Below, in pieces: positions 16,790 through 29,647 of a DNA stretch of 47,850 bases. The position numbers and the translations under genes were made by a program. The stretch covers positions 1-47,850 of the forward strand of contig NZ_JADEVZ010000036.1 in NCBI RefSeq assembly GCF_015207875.1, in the 5' to 3' direction. This DNA comes from Dolichospermum sp. LEGE 00240 (lineage in GTDB: Bacteria > Cyanobacteriota > Cyanobacteriia > Cyanobacteriales > Nostocaceae). The notes below the pieces were generated by a model. It did no database searches, had not been told where the DNA came from, and saw only the letters and a list, made by a program, of their open reading frames with translations. Position 1 is the first letter of the stretch, and each line of letters starts with the position of its first letter.

Positions 16790-18510
16790 TTAAAATGTGA
16801 ACGCAGTTCTAATGACACCCACTACCACATCTGGGTTAATATCATTATGATTAGGGGCTGTTAGCCAGAAAATACCGGGAGTAATAGTGATATTATCATT
16901 GATGCGGTGGCTATAAAATGCTTCAAGGTGCAATCCGGTACTGCGATCGCTCCTTTGTCCTGCTGGTAAACCAAGTCCTAAAGCGATCGTATCATTGCTC
17001 GTACCAGTTAACCTGGGTTGCATCCCAAAAATAATCCCAGCCAAATTACCTTTTTTACCCAAATCATGGATACCTAAATTCACTCGATAGGTCAAGACAT
17101 CAGCATCTCCCTGAGTGCCAGTCCCTAAAGCCCGAGCAAAACTACGACCAACGCTACCGCCAATCTCAAAAGTTGGAGAAAATAGGTAACTAAATGCACC
17201 TAAATAGCTATTCGCTACCACTGGACCAACACCAAGCACAGCAGCAGGCTTACTACCATTAGCTGTATTAATCCCATTTTCGGGAGAGTAAGTGTGGATC
17301 AAAGACAAAGATGCTCGGAATTTAGAGAATTGTAAAACTGGACGGATAGATGCAAGATAACCACCACCACCAAAAATTCCTGTGCGGGGGTCATTAGCAT
17401 CATTTTCTTGACCAGCAGCAAGATCCAAACTCAGCCATTTACTAAGCTGCCATTGTACACCTATGCCTGATGTAGAATTGACGGGATAAGATAGGGGATT
17501 CTGAGAGGCAAAATCAGACACAGCACCAGTCGTAGTTCCCGCTAAAGCATTGATAGTCGCTGTTAATATTCTATCACTGGAAACAGCATTTAAAGAAACC
17601 TTTAATTTGTTAGTTAGCGGGAACTGGTATTGTAATCCAATTAAAAGCAACTTTCCATCACCGGTACTGCTACCAGAAAGACTAGCTTCACCGTTACCAC
17701 TTGCTTGAAAGTCACTGAAATTTGAAGACATTAACGACATCCCCAAACTATCCTTACCAGTGAAACTAGTAGTCTGTCAAATAAATTTTGACGGATAAAG
17801 GAATGAACCACGAAGACGCGAAGAACACGAAGGAAGGAAGAAGGAAAGAAGGAAAATTTATTTACCCGTCAATTAGTTCTTGACAGACTACTAGTATCAA
17901 CTCCAACAATAGCTCGATAACCTAATATTGTATTATTTGTACTGCCGTCACCTTTTCCTAATATATCTCCTACATAACTTACCACCTGACCACTGAGTTT
18001 AGCAGTGGTAGAAAACTGATTAGCTTCCACGTCTCCTATCCGAGATTCTAGGTTATCTAACCGTCCGCGTACTTGTGCTAGTTCATTACCAAACTCTTCT
18101 TTTAATCGCTCGATAGTAGCTAAATCTTCCTTTCTTACCAAATCACCAGTTCCCTGGGTTATTAGTTCGTTAATTTGGTTTAAACAGGTATTTAATCCCG
18201 ACGCAAACTCAAAGCGTGTTGTTGCACGATTACCCCTGAAAGTTTGATTTGGATAGCCTTTTATACAGCCATACCGTTCTACAAGAGACTGTAATGCGTT
18301 AAATCCCCAATCATTCGGCTGCACATCACTGAGTTGAGAAACTGAAGTGACTTGGCTCATTTCAGTGCTGTCTGTTGTTGTCTGTGAGGACTGATTAGTT
18401 GCTAAAGTAGGAGATTGTTCTTCAGCTAAAGCTTGCATTTGCAATAGTATCCCTGTAGTACATATTGTTAAATACGCTACTAACATCTGTCTAAAAATTT
18501 TATTCATCAC
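16790..18510 (-). pseudogene. SLH-domain outer membrane porin (iron-uptake/OprB type), interrupted by a 119-bp MITE
   Basis: The 5' part (18510-17869) encodes a signal peptide (to about residue 29), an S-layer-homology domain (DVQPNDWGFNALQSLVERYG, KGYPNQTFRG, TTRFEFASGLN), a coiled coil (about 120-150) and the first beta-barrel residues to GVDTS. The 3' part (17746-16790) encodes the rest of the barrel and ends with aromatic VGVIRTAFTF, the usual outer-membrane C-terminus. The halves are in different frames. Removing the 119-bp element plus one 6-bp ACTAGT repeat (125 bp) joins them as GVDTSFTGKDSL, a normal porin sequence, in one frame. No other damage is seen, so the disruption looks recent. 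SLH-porins of this type are proposed outer-membrane iron or solute channels in cyanobacteria. Confidence 0.88.
17771..17889. mobile_element. 119-bp MITE inserted in the porin gene
   Basis: Terminal inverted repeats AGTCTGTCAA (17771-17780) and TTGACAGACT (17880-17889), with a second inner pair GACGG/CCGTC. It is flanked on both sides by ACTAGT (17765-17770, 17890-17895), consistent with a 6-bp target duplication; ACTAGT is itself palindromic, so it could also be read as extending the termini. No coding capacity. Confidence 0.85.
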
Positions 18511-18561
18511 GCTAATTGATACTCCTCCACCGGATCAAATTTCACATCTTGAGTATTATAC

Positions 18562-18737
18562 TCCACTTTCCGCACTTCATTTTGTAATACGCGAATATTT
18601 CCATAATTTTATTTTTTATCGTCTAATAAAACACATATTTTATCCATCATTTTAAGTATTAATATTGAACAATTTAACCCTTATTAGGAATAATTCTTGA
18701 AAAGATGGATACTACATTGTGAAGTGGGGAATATGGT
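18562..18737. mobile_element. 176-bp MITE, CCGCACTTCA termini, copy 1
   Basis: Near-identical inverted copy of 45332-45507 (about three substitutions in 174 bp). The ends read CCACTTTCCGCACTTCA and, on the other strand, CCATATTCCCCACTTCA. It is flanked by the 6-bp direct repeat TTATAC (18556-18561 and 18738-18743). It lies upstream of the porin pseudogene and may contain its promoter region. Confidence 0.88.
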
Positions 18738-18963
18738 TTATACCATTAGATAATAAAGTATACAAGGATTTAGCGCAAGAATTTTGATGTCAAGTTTAAT
18801 TTGTGCGGTTTTATGTGGCTTTTTTTTACAAGAACCTCAAAGTTTTTTTGCTGAGAAAAATAAAAATATGTCATTATTTAGATTAAATGAATAAATTTAC
18901 AAAAAATTGGTCTGTAGGGGTTTAGCACTCCTAAACTTTTACTTAATTCTACTGTATGGAATC

Positions 18964-19770
18964 ATGCTACCAACTTCTCCCCCCATACTCCGACTCTCCC
19001 AAGGACATCTAAATCTACTCGCAGCTTGTCCTCGCAAATTCCAACATAGCTATTTAGAACAACTAAATACTCCTCTAGATCCTAAACACGAAGAATATCA
19101 AATTTTAGGTAGTCGGTTTCACTTGCTGATGCAGCAGCGGGAAATGGACTTACCTATTAATAAATTACTACAAGCAGATCCTCAATTGCAAAATTGGATG
19201 ACTGAATTTAGTAAAATTGCTCCAGAAATATTTATAACTAATATTGATCATCAAACCTTTCGAGAAAGCGAACATTATCGAACATTACAAATTGGCAATT
19301 ATCTCCTCACAGTCATTTATGATTTATTAATTGCCGACCAAAATCAAGCCCAGATTCTCGACTGGAAAACCTATCCCCAACCACCAAAAAGAGAAAAATT
19401 AGCTGAAAATTGGCAAACGAAACTGTATCTGTACGTCATAGGGGAAACTAGCAACTATCTATTAGAAAATATTTCCCTAACCTACTGGTTTGTGCAATCA
19501 AAAGAGCAAACTAAACATATTAAATTTTGTTATAATGAAAAAGAACATCAGAAAACAGCACAGGAATTAAATCAACTATTAAACAATCTCACACAATGGG
19601 TAAAAGATTATCAAAATCATATATCATTACCACAAATTGCCAAATCCCAGAAAATATGTGAATCTTGTCAATATGCCATGAGGTGTCAACGTCAAAAAAT
19701 CAAAGAAGAAACTATGGATATTGACCAGAATTTTCCTAGTTTCGAAAATATTGCTGAAGTATCAGTTTGA
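18964..19770 (+). CDS. PD-(D/E)XK superfamily nuclease with Fe-S cluster cysteines
   Basis: 268-aa protein from ATG 18964 (MLPTSPPILRLSQ); the frame is open upstream to 18907, but that extension lacks family character. Features of the RecB/Cas4-type PD-(D/E)XK family: N-terminal LNLLAACPRKFQHSYLEQL with the first Cys, GSRFHLLMQ, the catalytic core VIYDLLIAD then ILDWKTY (D and DxK), and a C-terminal CESCQYAMRC, giving four cysteines that could hold an iron-sulfur cluster. RecJ follows on the same strand, so a joint role in DNA end processing is plausible but inferred. No CRISPR genes are nearby, so Cas4 is unlikely. Confidence 0.82.
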   Translation: MLPTSPPILRLSQGHLNLLAACPRKFQHSYLEQLNTPLDPKHEEYQILGSRFHLLMQQREMDLPINKLLQADPQLQNWMTEFSKIAPEIFITNIDHQTFRESEHYRTLQIGNYLLTVIYDLLIADQNQAQILDWKTYPQPPKREKLAENWQTKLYLYVIGETSNYLLENISLTYWFVQSKEQTKHIKFCYNEKEHQKTAQELNQLLNNLTQWVKDYQNHISLPQIAKSQKICESCQYAMRCQRQKIKEETMDIDQNFPSFENIAEVSV

Positions 19771-19839
19771 ATTAATGAATAAGATTGTCTCACGCAGAGG
19801 CGCAAAGAAAGAAATACAGAAGTTAGAATGTGGTTTAAA

Positions 19840-22152
19840 ATGGAATGGATTTTAACAACACAAGAAAAACCCCCAGATTGGTTTATTGAATTAGTGAAAA
19901 AATACGCACCAACAACAGGTGGTAACTTTGCTGCTCAATTATTTTGGCAACGAGGAATTCAAGATCAAGAAAAGTTAGCGGCTTTTATTAATTATCAAAG
20001 TTATCAACCTGCCAATTCTTTTGAATTTGGTCAGGAAATGAATTTGGCCGTACAACGGTTAATAACTGCGGGAAAAACAGGAGAAAAAATTGTTATTTGG
20101 GGAGATTTTGATGCCGATGGAATTACCTCGACTGCGGTATTATGGGATGGTTTAGGTGAATTTTTTCAGCAACATCGTCAATTAAGTTATTATATTCCCA
20201 ATCGGTTAACAGAATCTCATGGTTTAAATCAGTCAGGAATTGATAATTTAGCAGATCAAGGTTGTAAATTAATTATTACTTGTGATACAGGCAGTACAAA
20301 TATTTCAGAAATCATCTATGCCCAAAATTTAGGAATAGATGTAATTGTCACAGACCATCATACATTACCACCAGAACGTCCCCCGGTCGTCGCCATTATT
20401 AACCCGCGTTATTTAGCCAAAGAACATCCTTTATATCATCTTTCCGGTGTGGCAGTTGCTTATAAATTGGTGGAAGCATTATATATAAGTTTACCAGATA
20501 TTCCCGAACATCCATTAACAGATTTATTAGATTTAGTCGCAGTAGGATTAATTGCTGATTTAGTCCAATTAAGTGGTGATTGTCGCTATTTGGCACAGTT
20601 GGGAATTCAACAATTACACACAGATTATAAAAAACCACCCGCAGAAAGAAGAAGACCAGGTGTAGGTAAATTATTAGAATTATGCCAGAAAAGTGGCGAT
20701 CGCCCCACAGATATTTCCTTTGGTTTGGGTCCCCGCATTAACGCCGTTAGTCGCATTCATGGTGATGCTAGTTTCTGTGTAGAATTATTAACCAGTAGAG
20801 ATATGCAGCGTTGTCAACAACTTGCAGAAGCAACAGAATTAGCTAATTCCCGTCGCAAATCTTTACAAAAAGATGTCCAAGTCCAAGTTACTAAAAAACT
20901 CAGTCAATTAGACTTATCAACCACCAGCGTCATCGTTTTAGAAGATCCTCAATGGGCAGGTGGTGTTTTAGGTCTGGTTGCCGGACAAATTGCCCAAGAA
21001 ACAGGACGACCGACAATTTTGTTAAGCACAGAAGCAAAGGAAAATCAGACAGATTCTAGCCCATCTCTAGCCCGAGGTTCTGCCCGTTCCATTAACTCCG
21101 TTGATTTATATCAACTAGTTCAAGAACAAGCCCATTTATTACATCGTTTTGGCGGACATCCCTTTGCAGCGGGTTTGAGTTTATTAGTAGAAAATATCCC
21201 CCTATTTACAGCCGCAGTTAACCAGAAATTACGTCAATCTTTAGGAGGAATAAATCTCACTCCGACAGTGCAAGCTGACTTGGTGGTGACAGTTGCCGAT
21301 TTAGGCAAGGATTTATTTTTAGAATTAAAACTATTAGAACCCTGTGGAATGGGCAATCCTATCCCCAAATTATTAATTAAAAACTGTTGGTTTGAAAATT
21401 CTTGGCATAAAAATCAAGAAGATTTAAAAGGCAATAAAATCCAATATATTAAAACAGACTTTAATATTCGAGATAATTCTACCAACAATCCGTTTCCGGG
21501 AATTTGGTGGGGACACTATAAAGAAGAATTGCCTATTGGTAGATGTGATTGTATTGCCGAAATTGATTTTAACAGCTTTAAAAAACGTTATGAGATTAGA
21601 TTAATTGCCGTCCGTCCTAATACCGAAAGCGAATTAAAAACCAAAAATTCAGCATTGATTTTAGATTGGCGAAATCAACAAGGTTTAACAGAACTAAACC
21701 CAGAACAATCATTATTAATTATGCAAGATTGTCCTACTAATTGGGATAATTTGCGTTTATGGTTCAAGCAATCACTAAATCAGAAAAAACAATTAGTTAT
21801 TGCTTGGGGAAAACCCCATAATTTAACTCCCAAGGACATTTGGTTGACTTTAGTAGGAATTTCTAAATACCTCAGTCGCACAAATCAACCTGTTACCCAT
21901 GTCCAACTTTTAGAGAAACTAGGTATTAGTGACCAAAGCCTATATTTGGGTTTTCAAGCATTAAAACATTTAGGGTTTATCATCCAAGGTCAGGATAATC
22001 ATTTACAAATAATCTGGGATTCTACACATCATCTCCAACCAGCAGATCATGTTATTAACCAATTTTTAGCCGCAGTCAGAGAAGAACAATTTCAACGAGA
22101 TTATTTTTTTCATGTTCCTTTATCTATTATTGTTGCCATGATTGGTAAATAA
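19840..22152 (+). CDS. recJ: Single-stranded-DNA-specific exonuclease RecJ
   Basis: 5'-3' ssDNA exonuclease of the DHH family, about 770 aa, used in recombination and mismatch repair. Seen: WGDFDADGITSTAVLW (motif I), CDTGSTN (a DTG motif), DHHTLPP (motif III DHH), DLVAVGLIADLV, FGLGPRINAVSRI, and the DHHA1 GG motif HRFGGHPFAAGLS. The C-terminal extension (from about residue 580) contains a helical region typical of cyanobacterial RecJ and makes it longer than the E. coli enzyme (577 aa). ATG 19840 (MEWILTTQEKPPDWF) is preferred; an ATG 12 bp earlier is equally open. It follows the PD-(D/E)XK gene by about 70 bp. Confidence 0.94.
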   Translation: MEWILTTQEKPPDWFIELVKKYAPTTGGNFAAQLFWQRGIQDQEKLAAFINYQSYQPANSFEFGQEMNLAVQRLITAGKTGEKIVIWGDFDADGITSTAVLWDGLGEFFQQHRQLSYYIPNRLTESHGLNQSGIDNLADQGCKLIITCDTGSTNISEIIYAQNLGIDVIVTDHHTLPPERPPVVAIINPRYLAKEHPLYHLSGVAVAYKLVEALYISLPDIPEHPLTDLLDLVAVGLIADLVQLSGDCRYLAQLGIQQLHTDYKKPPAERRRPGVGKLLELCQKSGDRPTDISFGLGPRINAVSRIHGDASFCVELLTSRDMQRCQQLAEATELANSRRKSLQKDVQVQVTKKLSQLDLSTTSVIVLEDPQWAGGVLGLVAGQIAQETGRPTILLSTEAKENQTDSSPSLARGSARSINSVDLYQLVQEQAHLLHRFGGHPFAAGLSLLVENIPLFTAAVNQKLRQSLGGINLTPTVQADLVVTVADLGKDLFLELKLLEPCGMGNPIPKLLIKNCWFENSWHKNQEDLKGNKIQYIKTDFNIRDNSTNNPFPGIWWGHYKEELPIGRCDCIAEIDFNSFKKRYEIRLIAVRPNTESELKTKNSALILDWRNQQGLTELNPEQSLLIMQDCPTNWDNLRLWFKQSLNQKKQLVIAWGKPHNLTPKDIWLTLVGISKYLSRTNQPVTHVQLLEKLGISDQSLYLGFQALKHLGFIIQGQDNHLQIIWDSTHHLQPADHVINQFLAAVREEQFQRDYFFHVPLSIIVAMIGK

Positions 22153-22218
22153 TCTCGGAGGAAACAGGGAACAGGAAATAGGGAATAGGAAGAAGAGGGG
22201 AATTTTCTTCTTTCTTTA

Positions 22219-24781
<2,563 letters not shown>

Positions 24782-24845
24782 ATATCCTGGATTTAGCTAA
24801 TATAAATGAACTACTCGCCAATAATCAAAATACTGTTTGATTGAG

Positions 24846-25016
24846 CAATACCTTGTCCAAATTAGAAAAAGCCCTGATTTGTAGGTTGGGTTGTGGAACG
24901 TAAACGTATCCCTGCGGGACACTGCGTGAACGCGGAGCAATTAGCATTAAACCCAACATGAGCGTTGGGTCGCGCTGTCGCTTAACCCAACACAGCAGAA
25001 AATGAACAAGGTATTG
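24846..25016. mobile_element. 171-bp MITE with CAATACCTTGT termini
   Basis: Perfect 11-bp terminal inverted repeats CAATACCTTGT (24846-24856) and ACAAGGTATTG (25006-25016) are flanked by the 6-bp direct repeat ATTGAG (24840-24845 and 25017-25022). Inside is an inverted GTAGGTTGGGT-type segment related to the element at 40117-40262. Confidence 0.85.
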
Positions 25017-25087
25017 ATTGAGAAGATGGGTTAATTATACAGCGTGAGTTATTTTTATCTGTAATAACACAAGTGATTAGATTAAAA

Positions 25088-25108
25088 CAGGAGTCAGGAG
25101 TCAGGAGT
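25088..25108. repeat. STRR, AGGAGTC heptamers
   Basis: Three AGGAGTC/AGGAGTT heptamers in the gap upstream of the hybrid kinase gene. Confidence 0.8.
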
Positions 25109-25452
25109 TAGGGGTAAAACTGCCTTGCGGTCTGGTTTTGAATTTAGATCCTGCACCTCATTAATCTGCAATCTTCTGCTGTAATTTGAGGCCTACCTTT
25201 ATACGACCATAGCAATCCTACCCAATTCTGGGAAAATATGTAGATAAAAACCCTTGTTTTATAAGCATTTGAGCCTTTTGAACTCTCGCGGCTCATTTAG
25301 AATTGCTACATATATTTTATATGGTGAATGCTTACTACTGAAAATGTTTACAAAACTAAAAATTTATATATAAATTTTTAAGTATACAATTTGATAAGAC
25401 AATGAAATATTTTAATAAAAATCAATTTACCGATGCTTTCAAATATTTGCTA

Positions 25453-25557
25453 AGTAGGTTGGCGTTGAAAATTGTCGTTATAGCAAGGCAAAAGTGAAGA
25501 AGTTCTCAGCGATCTTACGTTTCTTTACACAGTTTGGTTTGATTGTGTTCACCTACT
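25453..25557. mobile_element. 105-bp MITE with AGTAGGT termini, copy B
   Basis: Inverted near-copy of 11351-11455. The ends AGTAGGT and ACCTACT are flanked by TA on both sides, consistent with a TA target duplication at this copy. Apart from this MITE, the STRR and the 171-bp element, the 24782-25793 gap holds no gene I can support. Confidence 0.85.
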
Positions 25558-25793
25558 TATTCATATAGAACTCCTATCTGATTTTTGATAGCTTGGGTGG
25601 CGTAGCCATACAAGACTTAGTAGGTATTAGTTCCGTCTTTTGTCTTTCCTGTTCCCTGTTCCCAGTTAAGAGTTCCCTGACCACACAAGTAAATTTACAG
25701 AATCAAACCGGATTCCTATATCTAGGCAACTTATTAAATATTACCTTAGGAAAAATTTTTTCAGTAACCCCTCATTAGCATAGTTTTATCGGT

Positions 25794-28700
25794 ATGAAAT
25801 TAGTTACAGAAGTATCTATTGATCAGACGCAGCCATCAAACCCATTAGTTGATGGAATGAATAAGGAGTTAATTTGTTTACCTAGTTTATATGAAATTAT
25901 TAATTATTCTCCTTTAACTATTAGTCCTGATAGTTATGTAATGGCTGCTATTAAATTGATGAATCAGGTTACAGTTAATTATCCAACTCAAGCAGCAAAC
26001 GACTATGTTTTGGTGGTAGAGGGCAAGAAATTACAAGGAATTTTGACCATTGAGGATGTACTGAGGGTAGTTGCCTCAAATACCAACTTATCAGCAGTGA
26101 AAATGGCGAATGTGATGAGTCAGCCACCAATTATGCTCAAAGAATCAGATTCTGAGCATATTTTGACCGTGTTAGCACTTTTGCAGCAGCATGGTATTGA
26201 ACATTTACCTATAGTAGATGACGAAGACAATTTAATCGGTATTGTCCATAAAAAAGACTTATTACAAAGCTTAAATATAGAAAAAATAGTGGGTGTGCTT
26301 GAAGTATTACAAGAAAATTTTGCAGATTCTCATCCAAAACACACACCAATTAATCAAGAATTAGAAGTAATTCGCTGGCAAACTTACAATTATTTACAAC
26401 AATGGGTAAAAGCAGAGTTTGCTGATACTACAGAAATTAATCTGCAACTTCAAGAAACCTTAGAAGAACTGCAAATTGCGGAAGAAGAACTGCGACAACA
26501 AAATGAACAATTGATCTATTCCCGTGAAATTACTGAAGCTGAACGACAGCGTTATCAAGATTTATTTGAATTTGCACCTAATGGTTATTTAGTAACTGAT
26601 AGTTTAGGGATAATTCAGCAAGCTAATTATGGAGCAGCATCCTTGTTATCTGTGCGTCAAAATCATCTGATTGGCAAACCATTAGTGGTATATATTGCTG
26701 AACAGTACCGCTCTCAGTTCGTATCTCAGTTAAAAAAATTGCAGCATTTACAGGAATGGGAAATAGATTTCCAGCCTCGAAAAGGTTCGCTATTTTCTGC
26801 TAGTGTGAGAGTAAATCCTATCTCTGATAGTAAAGGTAAACGAACTGGGTTATTGTGGTCAGTAACTGATATTAGCGAACAGCAAGCTGCACTGCGTGAA
26901 CGGGAAAAATTAGAAGCAGCCCTGCGTCAAAATAGCGATGTTTTGGAAACCAGGGTAAAAGAACGCACGGCAGAATTAGTGATTGCTAATGAGCGATCGC
27001 AACAGGAAATCGTGGAACGAAAACAGATTCAAAAGTCCTTACAAGAGAGTGAAGCCCGACTTACATTGGCATTGGAAGCGGGTAAAATTGGGATTTGGGA
27101 TTGGCATATCCAAATCAATAAGACTCTCTGGTCTCCTAATTTGGGTTTAATGTATGGTTTACCTATTGATAGTTTATCTCCTAATTATGAAGATTTTCTC
27201 AAGTTAATCTATCCTGAAGACCGTGAGCGGTTTCAAGTATGTGTGAGTCAATCCATTGAAAAAAAAGTTGATTTTGTCTGTGAGTATCGGGTAGTTGGTG
27301 GTGATAGTAACCTAAATTGGTTGAGTTCTAGGGGAAAAGTTTACTGTAATGAAAATGGTGAACCAATTCGGATGATTGGGACTACTAGGGATATTTCTGA
27401 ACGGAAGGCAACTGAACAGCAACTTTCTGAACAAGCTGCCCTTTTAGATATTGCAACTGATGCAATTTTTGTCCGTGATTTTCAAGCCAAAATTATTTTT
27501 TGGAATCAGGGTGCAGAGAAAATATATGGGTGGAAACGTCAGGAGGTTTTAGACAAGAATCCCAAGGATATTTTTTATGATTCAACTTCCCATGAGCAAG
27601 AGATCATTCCTTTGAAAACTGTAGTGAGAGTGGGAAGTTGGCAAGGTGAATTACGCAAACGGACACAATCGAATCAACTAATTATTGTTCAAAGTCGTTG
27701 GACATTGATGTTAGATACTGATGGACAACCTAAATCTATTCTCACGGTAGATACTGATATTACTGAAAAGAAACAACTAGAAGATCAGTTTGCCCGCGCT
27801 CAACAAATGGAAATTCATGCTAAAAGAATGGAAAGTATTGGGACTTTAGCTGGTGGGATTGCTCACAATATCAATAATCATTTAACACCGATTTTAGGAT
27901 ATGCTCAATTGCTAAAAAGTAAATCTTCCTTAGACAAAGATAATTGTTTGCAAATGCTCACAACTATTGAAGCGAATGCTAAAAAAGGGGCAGCTTTGGT
28001 GAGACAACTTTTATCTTTTGCGAAGGGAGTAGAGATTCAATATACAATTATTCAGATTGGTGATTTGATTAGGGATACTATTCAGATGGCTAAGGAAACA
28101 TTTTCCTTTCCTCAATCTATCAAATTTTTCACCTATCTCCCGCCAAAATTATGGACGATATCTGGGGATAAGAATGAACTGGAACAGGTATTAATTAACT
28201 TAATGGTTAATGCTGGTCATGCTATGCCTAATGGTGGCAATCTGTCTATTTCTGCGGAAAATTTGTATATTAGTGAAGAGATGAGACGGATAAATCATTA
28301 TGCTGGTGTGGGAAATTATATTGTGATTACAGTGGAAGATACGGGGACGGGGATACCAGCGGAAATATTAGAGAGAATATTTGAGCCATTTTTCACTACT
28401 AAGGATATTGGTAAGGGAACAGGATTAGGACTATCAACAGTGCTAGGAACGATTAAAAGTCATAAGGGTTTTATTAATGTTGATAGTGAAGTGGGGAAAG
28501 GCAGTAAATTTAAAGTATTTTTACCATCGGTAAATCAGGAAGTTATGCCTTTAGAATCGGATTATGGGGAAATGTATCCAGGACGGGGAGAGTTAATTTT
28601 AGTGGTGGATGATGAACCCCAAGTGCTGGAAGTGACGAAAAATATTTTAGAAAACTACAATTATCAAACTATTACTGCTAAAAATGGGATGGAGGCGATC

Positions 28701-29018
28701 GCTATTTATGCCCGGTACAAACAGCAAATTAGAGTAGTATTGATGGATATGATGATGCCAGAAATGGATGGAAGTTCTGCTATCTCCAATTTGAAAAAAA
28801 TCAATCCTCAAGTCAAAATAATTGCTTGTAGTGGACGCAATATCCAAAATATGCTGGAACCAAGTCATGAAAATCAAGTTCCTGCGATTTTATTAAAACC
28901 CTACACTAATCAAGAATTACTGGAAACATTGAGTTATATACTAAAGGAGTCAGGAGTCAGGAGTCAGGAGAAAGAAAGAAGGAAGAAGGAAGAAGAAGAA
29001 AGGAAGACAGAAGAATAA
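25794..29018 (+). CDS. Hybrid histidine kinase: CBS pair, three PAS domains, HisKA-HATPase, receiver
   Basis: 1074-aa cytoplasmic sensor kinase with no membrane segments. Order: CBS pair (about 30-160; [22 protein letters not shown]), coiled coil (about 205-255), PAS1 (about 258-370), coiled linker, PAS2 of PAS_3 type (about 425-545, with ISERKATEQ), PAS3 (about 555-665), HisKA with H691 ([16 protein letters not shown]), HATPase (about 800-920; [26 protein letters not shown]), and receiver (about 935-1050) with phospho-acceptor D985 and LLKPY. The residue after H691 is Asn, not the usual acidic residue. The last 24 residues ([18 protein letters not shown]) are translated from an STRR. CBS domains often bind adenine nucleotides, so energy sensing is possible. 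The cognate partner is unknown. Confidence 0.92.
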   Translation: MKLVTEVSIDQTQPSNPLVDGMNKELICLPSLYEIINYSPLTISPDSYVMAAIKLMNQVTVNYPTQAANDYVLVVEGKKLQGILTIEDVLRVVASNTNLSAVKMANVMSQPPIMLKESDSEHILTVLALLQQHGIEHLPIVDDEDNLIGIVHKKDLLQSLNIEKIVGVLEVLQENFADSHPKHTPINQELEVIRWQTYNYLQQWVKAEFADTTEINLQLQETLEELQIAEEELRQQNEQLIYSREITEAERQRYQDLFEFAPNGYLVTDSLGIIQQANYGAASLLSVRQNHLIGKPLVVYIAEQYRSQFVSQLKKLQHLQEWEIDFQPRKGSLFSASVRVNPISDSKGKRTGLLWSVTDISEQQAALREREKLEAALRQNSDVLETRVKERTAELVIANERSQQEIVERKQIQKSLQESEARLTLALEAGKIGIWDWHIQINKTLWSPNLGLMYGLPIDSLSPNYEDFLKLIYPEDRERFQVCVSQSIEKKVDFVCEYRVVGGDSNLNWLSSRGKVYCNENGEPIRMIGTTRDISERKATEQQLSEQAALLDIATDAIFVRDFQAKIIFWNQGAEKIYGWKRQEVLDKNPKDIFYDSTSHEQEIIPLKTVVRVGSWQGELRKRTQSNQLIIVQSRWTLMLDTDGQPKSILTVDTDITEKKQLEDQFARAQQMEIHAKRMESIGTLAGGIAHNINNHLTPILGYAQLLKSKSSLDKDNCLQMLTTIEANAKKGAALVRQLLSFAKGVEIQYTIIQIGDLIRDTIQMAKETFSFPQSIKFFTYLPPKLWTISGDKNELEQVLINLMVNAGHAMPNGGNLSISAENLYISEEMRRINHYAGVGNYIVITVEDTGTGIPAEILERIFEPFFTTKDIGKGTGLGLSTVLGTIKSHKGFINVDSEVGKGSKFKVFLPSVNQEVMPLESDYGEMYPGRGELILVVDDEPQVLEVTKNILENYNYQTITAKNGMEAIAIYARYKQQIRVVLMDMMMPEMDGSSAISNLKKINPQVKIIACSGRNIQNMLEPSHENQVPAILLKPYTNQELLETLSYILKESGVRSQEKERRKKEEEERKTEE

Positions 29019-29138
29019 AATTACCCAATTATCAATTACCAATATTTGAGTATTTTGAACAGATTTTTAGGGATGACAGCACTTATGCTCATAGAATTGA
29101 CCGATTCATGAGACTTTATATTCTTTCCTGGCAAATCT

Positions 29139-29342
29139 ATGACACCTCAAGAATTTTTAGCAAAGTTGGCAACAGCCCCAACAGACCCCGAAAAACTGGT
29201 AATTTTTGCAGAATACTTGGATACAAATGCCTTAGACTATGCTACAACACCACGATGGAGAAGTCTTTCTTATAGTAACGAAATTGAAATGGCGCTGAAA
29301 AATGTGGCTTTTCATTTAGAAGCGCTCGCTGAAGTTGAGTAA
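29139..29342 (+). CDS. Small conserved-type protein, unknown function
   Basis: 67-aa acidic protein (MTPQEFLAKLATAPTDPEKL) with an ATG start and no membrane segment. It has the look of a cyanobacterial conserved hypothetical protein. It lies 120 bp after the hybrid kinase gene on the same strand and could be co-transcribed. No family is recognised. Confidence 0.55.
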   Translation: MTPQEFLAKLATAPTDPEKLVIFAEYLDTNALDYATTPRWRSLSYSNEIEMALKNVAFHLEALAEVE

Positions 29343-29409
29343 TACGTAAGGGAGTGGGGGAGTTGGGGGAGTTGGGGGAGTTGGGAAGATTATTTATCTT
29401 TCTCTTACC

Positions 29410-29647
29410 CATTACCTATTACCCATTACCCATTACCCATTACCTGTCACCTGTAACCTGTCACCTGTAACCTGTCACCTGTAACCTGTCACCTGTAACC
29501 TGTCACCTGTCACCTGTAACCTGTCACCTGTAACCTGTAACCTGTAACCTGTAACCTGTCACCTGTAACCTGTAACCTGTAACCTGTCACCTGTCACCTG
29601 TAACCTGTAACCTGTCACCTGTCACCTGTCACCTATTACCTGTCACC
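29410..29647. repeat. Large STRR array of 34 heptamers abutting the pfkA stop codon
   Basis: Thirty-four contiguous 7-bp units: five xATTACC units, then 27 units of TGTCACC or TGTAACC in irregular order, then TATTACC and TGTCACC. The array ends exactly at the pfkA stop codon (TAA on the minus strand, 29648-29650). It is the longest STRR in the window. Confidence 0.95.

Noticed and set aside
18787-18894. 35-aa frame with a hydrophobic start (MSSLICAVLCGFF)
   Set aside because: AT-rich context, weak ribosome site and no recognisable relative; too weak to list as a gene.
18907-19770. PD-(D/E)XK protein as Cas4
   Set aside because: Cysteine layout is Cas4/RecB-like, but there is no CRISPR array or cas gene in the window; the neighbour is recJ.
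29410-29647. Long repeat array that might be a CRISPR
   Set aside because: Units are 7 bp, contiguous and without unique spacers; no cas genes are nearby. It is an STRR.
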